From positions 1 to 53,899 of the forward strand of contig JBJOGR010000025.1 of assembly GCA_046048135.1 (NCBI GenBank): DNA of 53,899 nucleotides, given 5' to 3'. This DNA is from ATZT02 sp046048135. GTDB taxonomy: Bacteria > Actinomycetota > Actinomycetes > S36-B12 > UBA5976. How positions within the stretch are numbered: position 1 is the stretch's first letter; each line of letters begins with the position of its first letter. The translations under genes and the position numbers were made by a program. This document shows positions 44,486 through 53,164 of this stretch, piece after piece. Below the pieces are notes generated by a model. It ran no database searches. It was not told where the DNA came from and was given only the letters and a program-made list of their open reading frames with translations.

Positions 44486-45151
44486 ATGCAAAATCAAGAG
44501 TTTCTAATTCAACATTGGGGCTCTGAAGTCGACTTTCAAAAAGCATGGCAAAAGCAAAGAGAAATTCATTCTTTGATCGTGGAACAAAATCACAAGAATG
44601 TTGTTGCCTTACTAGAACATCAAAGTGTTTATACCGCTGGAAGATCAACTAAACCTGAAGATAGACCTTTTGATTCCTCACCTGTTATTGACATAGATCG
44701 TGGTGGTCGCATTACTTGGCATGGAAAAGGACAAATTGTTTGCTATCCCATAATGAAATTAGATGATCCAGTTGATGTTGTGGCTCATGTCAGACGTTTA
44801 GAACTATTAATTATTAATGTTTGTCGAAAACTTGGTTTAGAAACTTTCCAAATTGATGGAAGAAGTGGTGTTTGGGTTAAAGGAAACCCAGATAAAAAAA
44901 TTGCAGCTATCGGAATAAGAGTTGCTAAAAAAGCAACCATGCATGGCTTTGCTCTAAATTGCAATAATTCTCTAGATCCTTTTCGAAAGATTGTGCCTTG
45001 CGGTATTGGAGATGCCGATGTCACGACCCTAAGTCTTGAACTGGGTCGAGATGTAACGGTGGAAGAAGTCGTTCCACTAATTGAGCAAGAGGTAAATGAA
45101 GGTGCCTTAGTGCTGAAAATCTCAAAACGTCCTAAAGTAGAAGTGTCATGA
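44486..45151 (+). CDS. lipB: Lipoyl(octanoyl) transferase
   Basis: A 221-residue LipB that moves octanoyl groups from acyl carrier protein to lipoyl domains. RGGRITWHGKGQIVCYPI is the family signature, KIAAIGIRV contains the catalytic Lys, and KIVPCGIGDADVTTL the catalytic Cys. It is the first gene of lipB-lipA-DUF4191; the stop overlaps the lipA start by four bases. Substrate proteins in this window are the two lipoyl domains of SucB. Confidence 0.95.
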   Translation: MQNQEFLIQHWGSEVDFQKAWQKQREIHSLIVEQNHKNVVALLEHQSVYTAGRSTKPEDRPFDSSPVIDIDRGGRITWHGKGQIVCYPIMKLDDPVDVVAHVRRLELLIINVCRKLGLETFQIDGRSGVWVKGNPDKKIAAIGIRVAKKATMHGFALNCNNSLDPFRKIVPCGIGDADVTTLSLELGRDVTVEEVVPLIEQEVNEGALVLKISKRPKVEVS

Positions 45152-46107
45152 CAACTGAATTAGTAACCGGGCTTAATCAAGACGGTAAAAAACTTTTAAG
45201 AATTGAAGCAAGAAATGCTGAAGTACCTATTGAGAAAAAACCTGAATGGATCAGAACAAAATTAAAAACAGGACCTGAATACACCCGTATTAGGGAAATG
45301 GTGAAAAAAGAAGGACTTCACACAGTTTGCCAAGAAGCAGGTTGTCCAAACATATTTGAATGTTGGGAAGATCGTGAAGCAACATTTTTAATTGGTGGCT
45401 CTGCTTGCACTAGAAGATGTGATTTTTGTTTGATTGATTCTGGTAAACCAGATCCATTAGATATTAAAGAACCAGAAAAAGTTGCCTTAAGTGTAAAAAC
45501 TATGGGACTTAAATATGCAACAGTCACAGGTGTTACAAGAGATGATCTAGCTGATGAAGGTGCTTGGCTTTATTCAGAAACAATTAGAGCAATACATAAA
45601 CACAATCCTCAATGTGGAGTAGAAATATTAACTCCTGATTTCAGTGGTAAAAAAGAATTACTTCAACAAATATTTGATGCAAAACCTGAAGTTTTTGCTC
45701 ACAATTTAGAAACAGTTCCTAGAATTTTCAAAAGAATTAGACCTGCTTTTAGTTATGAAAAATCTTTAAATGTAATAACTCAAGCAAAAAATGCTGGAAT
45801 GATTACTAAATCTAATCTCATTCTTGGTATGGGTGAAGAAAGAGAAGAAATCGAAACGGCTTTGAATGATTTGGTTAGTGCAGGATGTGACTTAATCACA
45901 ATTACTCAATATTTAAGACCTTCTAGCCTTCATCACCCAATATCAAGATGGGTAAAACCTGAAGAATTTATAGAATTAGGTGAACTTGCTAGAAGTATTG
46001 GATTTAAAGGTGTTATGTCTGGACCTTTAGTCAGATCTTCTTATCGTGCAGGAAGACTTTATAGAGAAGCTTTAGCCAAACAGAAAGAAGTTATCAGTGG
46101 CAAATAA
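45148..46107 (+). CDS. lipA: Lipoyl synthase
   Basis: A 319-residue radical SAM enzyme that inserts two sulfur atoms into octanoyl chains on lipoyl domains. The auxiliary cluster cysteines are in VCQEAGCPNIFECW, and the radical SAM cysteines in CTRRCDFC. The C-terminal SSYRAG serine ligand is present in VRSSYRAGRLY. It overlaps lipB by 4 bases and DUF4191 by 11, so the three genes are translated together. The A-type carrier ErpA (23.1 kb) may supply its clusters. Confidence 0.96.
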   Translation: MTTELVTGLNQDGKKLLRIEARNAEVPIEKKPEWIRTKLKTGPEYTRIREMVKKEGLHTVCQEAGCPNIFECWEDREATFLIGGSACTRRCDFCLIDSGKPDPLDIKEPEKVALSVKTMGLKYATVTGVTRDDLADEGAWLYSETIRAIHKHNPQCGVEILTPDFSGKKELLQQIFDAKPEVFAHNLETVPRIFKRIRPAFSYEKSLNVITQAKNAGMITKSNLILGMGEEREEIETALNDLVSAGCDLITITQYLRPSSLHHPISRWVKPEEFIELGELARSIGFKGVMSGPLVRSSYRAGRLYREALAKQKEVISGK

Positions 46108-46789
46108 AGAACCAAAAGTAAAAAAAGAACGATTTAAAACTTTAAAACAAATCGGACAAACTTATTCAATCACTAGAAAAACTGATAAAGCCTTACCTTT
46201 AATTTTACTTTTAACCTTTTTTGGAACTACACTTCCAATAATTCTTATTGCACAATTTGCTTTCAGTACAACATTTTCTAGATTAATTACAATTTCACTT
46301 GGTGTTTCAACAGGATTATTAATCACTGTTTACATTTTTGGTAAGCGTGCAGAAAAAGCTGCTTATGCACGAATTGAAGGGCAACCTGGAGCAGCAGCTG
46401 CTGTTTTAAACACGTTAAGAAAAGGCTGGTTTGTTACCCCTGCAGTTGCGGTTACTAGAAATCAAGATTTAGTTCACAGAGTTATTGGTCCAGTTGGTGT
46501 GGTTTTAGTTGGGGAAGGATCTCCTTCAAGAGTTGCTCAATTATTGGATAGTGAGAAAGTAAAAGCTAAAAGAATAGCTGGAGAAATTCCAGTATTTACT
46601 TTAATTTCAGGAACTGGTGAAGGTTTAGTTCCTTATAAAAATTTAAATAAAACAATTATGAAAATGGGTAAAAAGATTTCCCCAGCAGAAACTCGGGAAT
46701 TAAGAAATAGATTTGGAGCAAGTGGAGCAAGTTCTCTACCAATTCCAAAAGGTGCCATGCCTAAAGGTATGAGAATTCCTAGAAGATAA
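46097..46789 (+). CDS. DUF4191 family membrane protein
   Basis: A 230-residue actinobacterial protein of unknown function found after lipA in many actinobacteria. It has a basic N-terminus (ANKEPKVKKERFKTLKQIGQ), two closely spaced membrane helices around residues 33-75, and then a soluble domain containing GQPGAAAAVLNTLRKGWFVTPAVAV. The C-terminus is basic and rich in Pro and Gly. GTG start at 46097, within the lipA end. Its constant position suggests a link with lipoate or membrane metabolism, but no motif shows a reaction. Confidence 0.85.
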   Translation: MANKEPKVKKERFKTLKQIGQTYSITRKTDKALPLILLLTFFGTTLPIILIAQFAFSTTFSRLITISLGVSTGLLITVYIFGKRAEKAAYARIEGQPGAAAAVLNTLRKGWFVTPAVAVTRNQDLVHRVIGPVGVVLVGEGSPSRVAQLLDSEKVKAKRIAGEIPVFTLISGTGEGLVPYKNLNKTIMKMGKKISPAETRELRNRFGASGASSLPIPKGAMPKGMRIPRR

Positions 46790-46794
46790 TTAAT

Positions 46795-47820
46795 TTAATT
46801 TTTAGTTAAAACTGAACTTAAATATTTGTAAGGTCCAGTCATAGCTTTATCTTTTTCTACAGTGGTAATAATAAGTCTCCATTGGTTTTCCCCAATTTTT
46901 ACAGCTGCAGGATCTAGGTAATTAATTTGCTCATCAAACAAGATTGGTTCCTTATCAATATTCCAATCTTTACCATCAGTTGAAGTTGCCATATAAAGTC
47001 TTTGTGGCAATCTGCTTGGATCTGGTGTTGTAGATAAAATCAAAATCCAATTATCTTTTTCAACTTGTAACATATACGGATCAACATAACCATCTTTAAT
47101 GATGTAACCTTCATTTTCTGTAAATGTAATACCATCAATTGAGTCTGCGGTTTTCAAAACTTCAAATCTTTCTCCCTCAATTTGATCAACCCACATCATT
47201 TGAATTTTTCCTTCAGGTGTGAAATAAGTATCGGGAACTCCCCATGCTCTTGTTTCTCCAGGCTGGAAAATGCCAGTTTCGACTGGATCAGTAAATGTAA
47301 TTAAATCTTTTGAAGTCGATACATAGACAATTTTTCCACCAACTTGAGAATTCATTTGTGCAGCTGGTTCAACAGGTTGCATTCCTTCAGGTTGATTTGG
47401 TTGTCCAGGTTGTGCAGGATTTCCAGGTTGAGTAGGCATATTTGGTTGATTTTGATTATTTGGATTTACATTTTGCATATTCATTCCTACAAAATAAAGT
47501 AACCAAGTACCATCACTTTTTTGAATTAATGAATAATCAGATCCAATTGGAACATTCATATCAATTTGAGAAAAATTTATTCCGTCTTGAGATTTGTGTG
47601 CGCGTTTGTTGGAAGTATTTGTTGCTAAAAGTAAAAATTCTCCATTACTGTCTTGGATTAATTCTGGTGAAACACCTTCAATCCCAGTTTCTTGAATGTC
47701 TGTAATAGTCCAATTACTTGATGGAGAAGTTTCACTAGTGTTTGAAGCACTAGGTTGCTCAGAAGTTCCACCGCAAGATACAACAAATAAAGCAGAGATA
47801 GCTACAACTAATTTTTTCAT
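46795..47820 (-). CDS. Lipoprotein with putative beta-propeller (glycosidase-like) domain
   Basis: A 341-residue exported lipoprotein. The signal ends in the lipobox FVVSC with Cys16, followed by a Ser/Thr-rich linker. Repeated strand patterns such as SPELIQDSNGEFLLLAT, YSLIQKSDGTWLLYFVG and DPYMLQVEKDNWILIL suggest a five-bladed propeller of the GH43/sialidase-like class. An insertion at residues 113-158 is made of Asn, Gln, Pro and Met repeats and probably forms an exposed loop. No catalytic acids can be assigned. A TAGGGT hexamer lies six bases before the ATG. It could bind or cleave extracellular glycans. Confidence 0.65.
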   Translation of the reverse strand: MKKLVVAISALFVVSCGGTSEQPSASNTSETSPSSNWTITDIQETGIEGVSPELIQDSNGEFLLLATNTSNKRAHKSQDGINFSQIDMNVPIGSDYSLIQKSDGTWLLYFVGMNMQNVNPNNQNQPNMPTQPGNPAQPGQPNQPEGMQPVEPAAQMNSQVGGKIVYVSTSKDLITFTDPVETGIFQPGETRAWGVPDTYFTPEGKIQMMWVDQIEGERFEVLKTADSIDGITFTENEGYIIKDGYVDPYMLQVEKDNWILILSTTPDPSRLPQRLYMATSTDGKDWNIDKEPILFDEQINYLDPAAVKIGENQWRLIITTVEKDKAMTGPYKYLSSVLTKN

Positions 47821-47826
47821 ATTTAA

Positions 47827-47832
47827 ACCCTA
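47827..47832 (-). promoter_or_regulatory. Leaderless -10 element (TAGGGT) of the lipoprotein gene
   Basis: On the minus strand TAGGGT ends six bases before the ATG at 47820. It lies in the short gap after the RDD gene. Confidence 0.4.
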
Positions 47833-47838
47833 CATTTA

Positions 47839-48195
47839 TTAATTATGTTTTTTTAAATCAAGTAAGCGTGTCCTAGCAATTTTATCGTGTAATCCTCTAT
47901 TTTCTTTATCTGCCAAAAGTGGTGGAAATACCAAGATAATAAAAAAAGTTCTGACAATTGCTTGAATTAGTTTTACGTTTTTGCCATCTATAGAAATAAT
48001 TCTTAAACCCACAAGTTTTTGACCAAACGAAGCACCCAAAAGCCAAGTAAGAATTACCACTTCAAAAGTAAAGATTGCCAATGTAGCTAAAGAATTAGAT
48101 CTTGAACCATATTCAGAAACTCCAGGAATGACTTGCGCTACCAAAATTGATGCAGCCCAGTCGATAGCTAAAGCCACAATTCTTCGCAAAGTCAT
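47839..48195 (-). CDS. RDD family membrane protein
   Basis: A 118-residue protein with three hydrophobic helices. It begins RRIVALAIDWAASILVAQVI (the R-x-x-x-x-x-x-D pattern of RDD) and contains FGQKLVGLRIISIDGK and the end motif NRGLHDKIARTRLLD. RDD proteins are small membrane proteins, some linked to Na+/H+ exchange, and an RDD gene commonly sits upstream of glnA in actinobacteria. It is divergent from glnA here and starts with ATG with a TAACCT hexamer seven bases upstream. Confidence 0.88.
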   Translation of the reverse strand: MTLRRIVALAIDWAASILVAQVIPGVSEYGSRSNSLATLAIFTFEVVILTWLLGASFGQKLVGLRIISIDGKNVKLIQAIVRTFFIILVFPPLLADKENRGLHDKIARTRLLDLKKHN

Positions 48196-48202
48196 AGCCT
48201 CA

Positions 48203-48208
48203 AGGTTA
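48203..48208 (-). promoter_or_regulatory. Leaderless -10 element (TAACCT) of the RDD gene
   Basis: On the minus strand TAACCT ends seven bases before the ATG at 48195. Confidence 0.4.
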
Positions 48209-48266
48209 TTACTGGAACTATCTTTAAGCGATTTGGCTATTAATCGTGAGGGTTATGTGAAATTTT

Positions 48267-48304
48267 GTTACATCCCTGAAACAAACGGGTTACCCTCACG
48301 ATAC
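48267..48304 (+). promoter_or_regulatory. glnA: Tandem GlnR box upstream of glnA
   Basis: Four half-sites occur at exact 11-base periods: GTTAC (48267), GAAAC (48278), GTTAC (48289) and GATAC (48300), each separated by six bases. This matches the actinobacterial GlnR pattern GTNAC-N6-GAAAC in two copies. CGTGAGGGT (48245) and ACCCTCACG (48292) form an additional inverted repeat around it. GlnR controls nitrogen-assimilation genes in actinobacteria. The start codon is 86 bases further on. Confidence 0.85.
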
Positions 48305-48389
48305 GAGACTTAGGTATGTTTAGGGTCATAGATCTTTGGCACAAAGTGGTGTCAAGCAAAAAAAGTTAGATAAATCAGGAGGTTAAAAG

Positions 48390-49814
48390 ATGTTCAAGAA
48401 CGCTTCAGAAGCGATCAAATACATCAAAGACAACGAAGTTGAATTCGTTGACGTTCGTTTTATGGACTTACCTGGTGTGATGCAACATTTCAACATTCCC
48501 GCAAAAGCATTTAATGATTCTGTTTTTGAAGATGGATTAATGTTTGATGGTTCTTCCATTAGAGGTTTCCAAGCAATTCATGAATCTGACATGAAATTAG
48601 TGCCAGATGTAACAACTGCATTCATTGATCCATTCCGTGAAGCAAAAACTTTAGCAATGAATTTCTCAATTAGAGATCCATTCACAAACGAACCTTATTC
48701 AAGAGATCCAAGAAACGTTGCTGCTAAAGCTGAAGCATATTTAAAAGCTTCAGGAATTGCTGACACTGTTTATTTTGGTCCAGAAGCAGAGTTCTACATT
48801 TTTGATGATGTTAGATATGACAATCAACCTCAAGGATCATTTTTCAAAATTGATTCAATTGAAGCTGCTTGGAACACCGGTCGTGAAGAAGAAGGTGGAA
48901 ATCTTGGTTACAAAACTCCATTTAAAGGTGGATACTTCCCTGTTCCTCCAGTAGATCATTTTGCAGATCTACGTGATCTAATTTCTTCAACTTTGATCGA
49001 AGTTGGATTTGAAGTTGAAAGAGCACATCACGAAGTAGGAACTGCAGGTCAAGCAGAAATCAACTACAAATTTAATACTTTGTTAAATGCTGCAGACCAA
49101 GTTATGTTATTTAAATACATTGTTAAAAACGTAGCTTTCCTAAATGGTCACTCTGCAACATTTATGCCAAAACCAATGTTTGGTGACAACGGTTCAGGAA
49201 TGCATTGTCATCAATCACTTTGGAAAGATGGCAAACCTTTGTTCTATGACGAAAAAGGCTATGCAGGACTTTCTGATACTGCACGTTGGTATATCGGTGG
49301 ATTATTAAAACATGCGCCAAGTTTGCTTGCATTTACTAATCCAACTGTGAATTCATATCACCGTTTAGTTCCAGGATTTGAAGCACCAGTTAACTTGGTT
49401 TACTCTCAAAGAAATCGTTCAGCTGCGATTCGTATTCCAATTACTGGATCAAATCCAAAAGCAAAACGTATTGAATTTAGAGTTCCAGATCCTGCATGTA
49501 ATCCATATCTTGCATTTGCTGCGATGATGATGGCAGGAATTGATGGTGTCAAGAATAGAATTGAACCACCAGCTCCTGTTGATAAAGATCTGTATGAATT
49601 ACCACCAGATGAAGCAAAATCAGTTCCACAAGTTCCAGGTTCATTACATGAAGTTTTGGAAGCTTTGGAAAAAGATAAAGATTATCTAACTGCAGGAGGT
49701 GTATTCACTCCAGATTTGATTGATACCTGGATTGATTACAAACGTTCTAAAGAAGTAGATCCAATTCGTTTAAGACCTACTCCTTATGAATACCACTTGT
49801 ATTACGACATCTAA
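48390..49814 (+). CDS. glnA: Glutamine synthetase type I
   Basis: A 474-residue dodecameric glutamine synthetase that makes glutamine from glutamate, ammonium and ATP. DGSSIRGFQAIHESDM is the N-terminal signature, FMPKPMFGDNGSGMHCHQSL carries the catalytic region, and NRSAAIRIP follows. Tyr402 in KDLYELPPDE matches the adenylylation site, so activity may be controlled by GlnE. AGGAGG precedes the ATG, and a GlnR box lies upstream. A strong terminator follows. A heliorhodopsin gene begins about 3.8 kb downstream. Confidence 0.97.
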   Translation: MFKNASEAIKYIKDNEVEFVDVRFMDLPGVMQHFNIPAKAFNDSVFEDGLMFDGSSIRGFQAIHESDMKLVPDVTTAFIDPFREAKTLAMNFSIRDPFTNEPYSRDPRNVAAKAEAYLKASGIADTVYFGPEAEFYIFDDVRYDNQPQGSFFKIDSIEAAWNTGREEEGGNLGYKTPFKGGYFPVPPVDHFADLRDLISSTLIEVGFEVERAHHEVGTAGQAEINYKFNTLLNAADQVMLFKYIVKNVAFLNGHSATFMPKPMFGDNGSGMHCHQSLWKDGKPLFYDEKGYAGLSDTARWYIGGLLKHAPSLLAFTNPTVNSYHRLVPGFEAPVNLVYSQRNRSAAIRIPITGSNPKAKRIEFRVPDPACNPYLAFAAMMMAGIDGVKNRIEPPAPVDKDLYELPPDEAKSVPQVPGSLHEVLEALEKDKDYLTAGGVFTPDLIDTWIDYKRSKEVDPIRLRPTPYEYHLYYDI

Positions 49815-49828
49815 AAATGTCTAACTTA

Positions 49829-49860
49829 ATTAAGCCCCGCAAAAATTTGCGGGGCTTAAT
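49829..49860. terminator. Bidirectional terminator between glnA and the P-type ATPase gene
   Basis: A 15-bp perfect inverted repeat, ATTAAGCCCCGCAAA with TTTGCGGGGCTTAAT around two bases, is followed by TTTTT on the plus strand. It separates two convergent genes and can end both transcripts. Confidence 0.92.
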
Positions 49861-49863
49861 TTT

Positions 49864-51681
49864 TTAAACAGTAATATTTCCAAGAGCGGTTAATGCCCAC
49901 AAGATTGCAATTACGTCAATAAATTCTTGGGCAATAGCACCTTGTGAAGCATTGAAAATTCCAAATGCGCCTAAAAGCATGGCAACAAAAGATAAACCCA
50001 TACCAACTCCTGCTGCTTGCAATGCTTTATTCCTAGAAAATTTAGAAATCGAAATAGCGCGAGTTAATCGATCAATTGTGTCATCAACTATTACTACATC
50101 TGCAGCTTCACTTGCTGCTGTTGCTCCTCTTGCTCCCATAGCAACTCCTACATGAGATGCAGCTAAAACTGGAGCATCATTAATACCATCTCCCACAGCA
50201 ACGACAGTTCCCTTAGCCAATTTCATTTCACTTAAAACGATATTCATCTTGTCTTCAGGTTTCAGTGATGCATGAATTTCATCAAGATTTAACATGGAGC
50301 CAACATTTTTAGCTGTTTCTAATCGATCTCCTGTGACCATCAATATTTTCTTTATTCCAGAACTTCTTAAATCTTTTATCATTTGTTCTGATTCACTTCT
50401 AATTGGATCATCTAAACCAAGTACTCCTATTAATTCATTATTTTGATAAATTCCAACTCTTAAAGGTGTAACGATATTGCACCAATCAGGTGATTCTCCA
50501 ATTATTTGTCCAACTTTTGTATCAACTCCAGAAACTTCACCCAATATTCCTTCCCCATGATTTTCTTTAACATTTGAGACAGGTAATAAATTTAAGTTTC
50601 TTTCCTTGGCGGCATTAACAATTGCTTTAGCTATAACGTGTGGTGAATATTGGTCAAGTGATGCGGCAATTTGAAGAACTTGTAAATCTTGAATACCAGG
50701 TTTTGCTTGAATTTCACCAACTTCAGGCCCTCCGTAAGTTAGGGTCCCTGTTTTATCAAGTAAAACAATTTCCGCTCTTGCAAGTTGTTCTAATGCTGCA
50801 CCACCTTTAATAACTGCGCCATTTTTTGCAGCATTACTCATGCCTGCAACTACTGCAATTGGTACAGCCAAAATTAGTGGACAAGGTGTAGCCGCAACTA
50901 GCACTGCAATTGCTCTACTAATTTCTCCCGTTATTACCCAAGCAAGCCCTGCAATTGTTAACGCAATTGGCACAAATCTCAATGCCCATGTATTTGCAAT
51001 TCGAACTCCAGGTGCTGATTTTGCTTGAGCAGATTCAACTAGTCTAATAATTCCTGAGTAAGTACTTAAATCTAAAGTTTGCAATGCTTTGTATTGAAAA
51101 TTATTTCCAGCATTTAAAACTCCCGATAAAACCATGTCATTTGATTGTCTATTTACCGGTAAAGATTCTCCTGTTAAAGCTGATTCATCTAAAGTTGCAT
51201 CAGTAATCAACATTCCATCTACTGGAACAATTTCACCTGATCTAACAACCAATAAATCTCCAACTTTTACATCATCTGCACTAATTGTTTTTAAAGATCC
51301 ATCTTCTAAAAGAATATGGGCAACTCTAGGCATTCTTTCAAGTAATGAATGCAATTGTCTTTCAGCTTGACCTTCAGCCCAAGATTCTAAAACTCTTCCA
51401 GTTGCAAGCATCAATGAAATAATGGCTGCAGCCATCATCTCGTTTGTCAGAATTGTTCCCAGTAAAGCAAGAACTGCCAAAATGTCTGAACCCATACTTT
51501 TATTTTTAAATTCATCAATTACCCATTTAGTGGCAGGAATTAATCCAGCAAGTCCACCCAAGGCCCAGATAAAAGCTTGTAAATTTAAATAACCCAAAAA
51601 TGGTACTAAAAATCCGAAACCTAATGAAATAAGAGAAATCACAAAAAGGGACCAATTAACTTGCCTTGTTGTTAGTTTCAC
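49864..51681 (-). CDS. Heavy-metal-translocating P-type ATPase (P1B)
   Basis: A 605-residue P1B ATPase. The metal pathway motif is TPCPLILAVPIA, the phosphorylated Asp309 is in LLDKTGTLTYGG, the actuator motif is ALTGESLPV, and the hinge is VAVGDGINDAPVLAAS. About eight helices are expected. There is no N-terminal HMA metal-binding domain, and the CPC-like motif is CP without a second Cys, as in some Zn/Cd/Co exporters. GTG start at 51681. It is divergent from the beta-CASP gene with overlapping promoters, and no metal regulator is adjacent. Confidence 0.9.
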   Translation of the reverse strand: MKLTTRQVNWSLFVISLISLGFGFLVPFLGYLNLQAFIWALGGLAGLIPATKWVIDEFKNKSMGSDILAVLALLGTILTNEMMAAAIISLMLATGRVLESWAEGQAERQLHSLLERMPRVAHILLEDGSLKTISADDVKVGDLLVVRSGEIVPVDGMLITDATLDESALTGESLPVNRQSNDMVLSGVLNAGNNFQYKALQTLDLSTYSGIIRLVESAQAKSAPGVRIANTWALRFVPIALTIAGLAWVITGEISRAIAVLVAATPCPLILAVPIAVVAGMSNAAKNGAVIKGGAALEQLARAEIVLLDKTGTLTYGGPEVGEIQAKPGIQDLQVLQIAASLDQYSPHVIAKAIVNAAKERNLNLLPVSNVKENHGEGILGEVSGVDTKVGQIIGESPDWCNIVTPLRVGIYQNNELIGVLGLDDPIRSESEQMIKDLRSSGIKKILMVTGDRLETAKNVGSMLNLDEIHASLKPEDKMNIVLSEMKLAKGTVVAVGDGINDAPVLAASHVGVAMGARGATAASEAADVVIVDDTIDRLTRAISISKFSRNKALQAAGVGMGLSFVAMLLGAFGIFNASQGAIAQEFIDVIAILWALTALGNITV

Positions 51682-51687
51682 ATTATT

Positions 51688-51704
51688 AATTTATCCCCTA
51701 GGCT
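51688..51704. promoter_or_regulatory. Divergent leaderless -10 elements of P-type ATPase and MBL genes
   Basis: TAAATT (minus, 51688-51693) lies six bases before the GTG at 51681. TAGGCT (plus, 51699-51704) lies eight bases before the ATG at 51713. The whole intergenic space is 31 bases. Confidence 0.45.
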
Positions 51705-51712
51705 AATAAATA

Positions 51713-53101
51713 ATGTCAAAGGTCTCAATCACATTTCTTGGTGCTGCAGAAACAGTCACAGGTTCTAGATTTTTGATCGAATATGAAGATAAAAAAGTTT
51801 TAGTTGAAGCAGGACTTTTTCAAGGTTTAAAAGAATTAAGGCTAAAGAATTGGGATCCTTTTCCAATAAATCCAAATTCAATTGATGCTGTAGTTATCTC
51901 TCATGCTCACCTTGATCACTGTGGGTATGTTCCATTACTTGTTAAAGCCGGTTTCAATAAATATATTTATGCCACAGAAAATACCTTGAAACTTGCCGAT
52001 GTTATTTTAAATGATTCAGCAAGAATTCAAACAGAGGATGCAAAATATGCACTTAAAAAAGGATTTTCAAAACATAATCCCCCAAAACCTTTATACGACG
52101 AAAATGATGTTGATAAAACTTTATCTAAATTTAAAACGATTAGATTTAGGAATAAAACTGAAATATTAAAAGATGTATTTTTAACTTTTTATCCGGCAGG
52201 TCATATTTTAGGAGCAGCATTTATATTGCTTGAAATTGGTGGAGAAAATTTATTATTCACAGCAGATCTGGGAAGAAATCAACATCCAATCTTAGTTGCA
52301 CCAGATCCAATTCCAGATATTGAAATTTCTGCCTTGATTACAGAATCAACTTATGGAGCAAGAGTGCATGAAAGTCCAATAGAAGATTTCACAAATGCAA
52401 TCAATAAAACTGTTAAACGAGGCGGTTCAATTTTAATTCCAGCATTTGCAGTTGATAGAACTGAAGTGATTTTAATCAGACTAAAGGAACTTATGGATCA
52501 ACAATTAATTCCAAGAGTTCCGATTTATGTTGATTCACCCATGGCACTTAGCTCTTTAAAACATTATAGAAATGCGGTAAGTAGATCTGATACTGAAATT
52601 AGATTGTCATTTATTGCAGATTACAAAAACCAAGACCCATTTGATCCTCAAACAATTAAAGAAATGAAAACTGTTGAAGAATCAATGAAATTGAATAATC
52701 CTGAGCACTCTTGCATTATTGTTTCTGCCTCCGGCATGGCAACCGGTGGCCGAGTAGTTCATCACTTAAAAAATATGTTGCCAAATCCAATTCATACAGT
52801 CTTACTAGTTGGATATCAAGCAATTGGAACTAGAGGTCATGCTTTAGTAACAGGAGCAGAACAAATAAAAATGCATGGTGGAATGGTTGAAGTAAAGGCT
52901 GAAATAGTTAAAGTTGACGGATTCTCAGTTCACGCTGATGGATCTGAACTTATTGAGTGGTTTAAAAAAGGCAAAACTCCAAAGAAAGTCTTCATTGTTC
53001 ACGGGGAACTTGAATCCTCAGTAATCTTTGCCCAAAGACTTCAAGCTGATTTGCATTGGAAGCCAATAATTCCCAAACAAATGCAAAAATATGAAATTTA
53101 G
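51713..53101 (+). CDS. Beta-CASP metallo-beta-lactamase-fold nuclease
   Basis: A 462-residue MBL-fold protein of the CPSF73/YSH1-like group. The zinc motif is VISHAHLDHCGYVPLL, and ITESTYGARVHES and SILIPAFAVDRTEVILI mark the beta-CASP domain. CIIVSASGMATGGRVVHHL and the closing DGFSVHADGSELIEWF are the RMMBL-type motifs. Such proteins are RNA endo- or exonucleases. It begins with a leaderless-type promoter. A GATTCTAAG...CTTAGAATC hairpin follows the stop. Confidence 0.9.
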   Translation: MSKVSITFLGAAETVTGSRFLIEYEDKKVLVEAGLFQGLKELRLKNWDPFPINPNSIDAVVISHAHLDHCGYVPLLVKAGFNKYIYATENTLKLADVILNDSARIQTEDAKYALKKGFSKHNPPKPLYDENDVDKTLSKFKTIRFRNKTEILKDVFLTFYPAGHILGAAFILLEIGGENLLFTADLGRNQHPILVAPDPIPDIEISALITESTYGARVHESPIEDFTNAINKTVKRGGSILIPAFAVDRTEVILIRLKELMDQQLIPRVPIYVDSPMALSSLKHYRNAVSRSDTEIRLSFIADYKNQDPFDPQTIKEMKTVEESMKLNNPEHSCIIVSASGMATGGRVVHHLKNMLPNPIHTVLLVGYQAIGTRGHALVTGAEQIKMHGGMVEVKAEIVKVDGFSVHADGSELIEWFKKGKTPKKVFIVHGELESSVIFAQRLQADLHWKPIIPKQMQKYEI

Positions 53102-53135
53102 ATTCTAAGGAAACTCTCAGAATGTTCTTAGAATC
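53101..53135 (+). terminator. Weak terminator-like hairpin after the MBL gene
   Basis: GATTCTAAG (53101-53109, its first base ending the stop codon) pairs with CTTAGAATC (53127-53135). The following sequence is only moderately T-rich (CTCTTTTAG), so efficiency is uncertain. Confidence 0.4.
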
Positions 53136-53164
53136 AACTATCTCTTTTAGTTAATAATAAAAAC

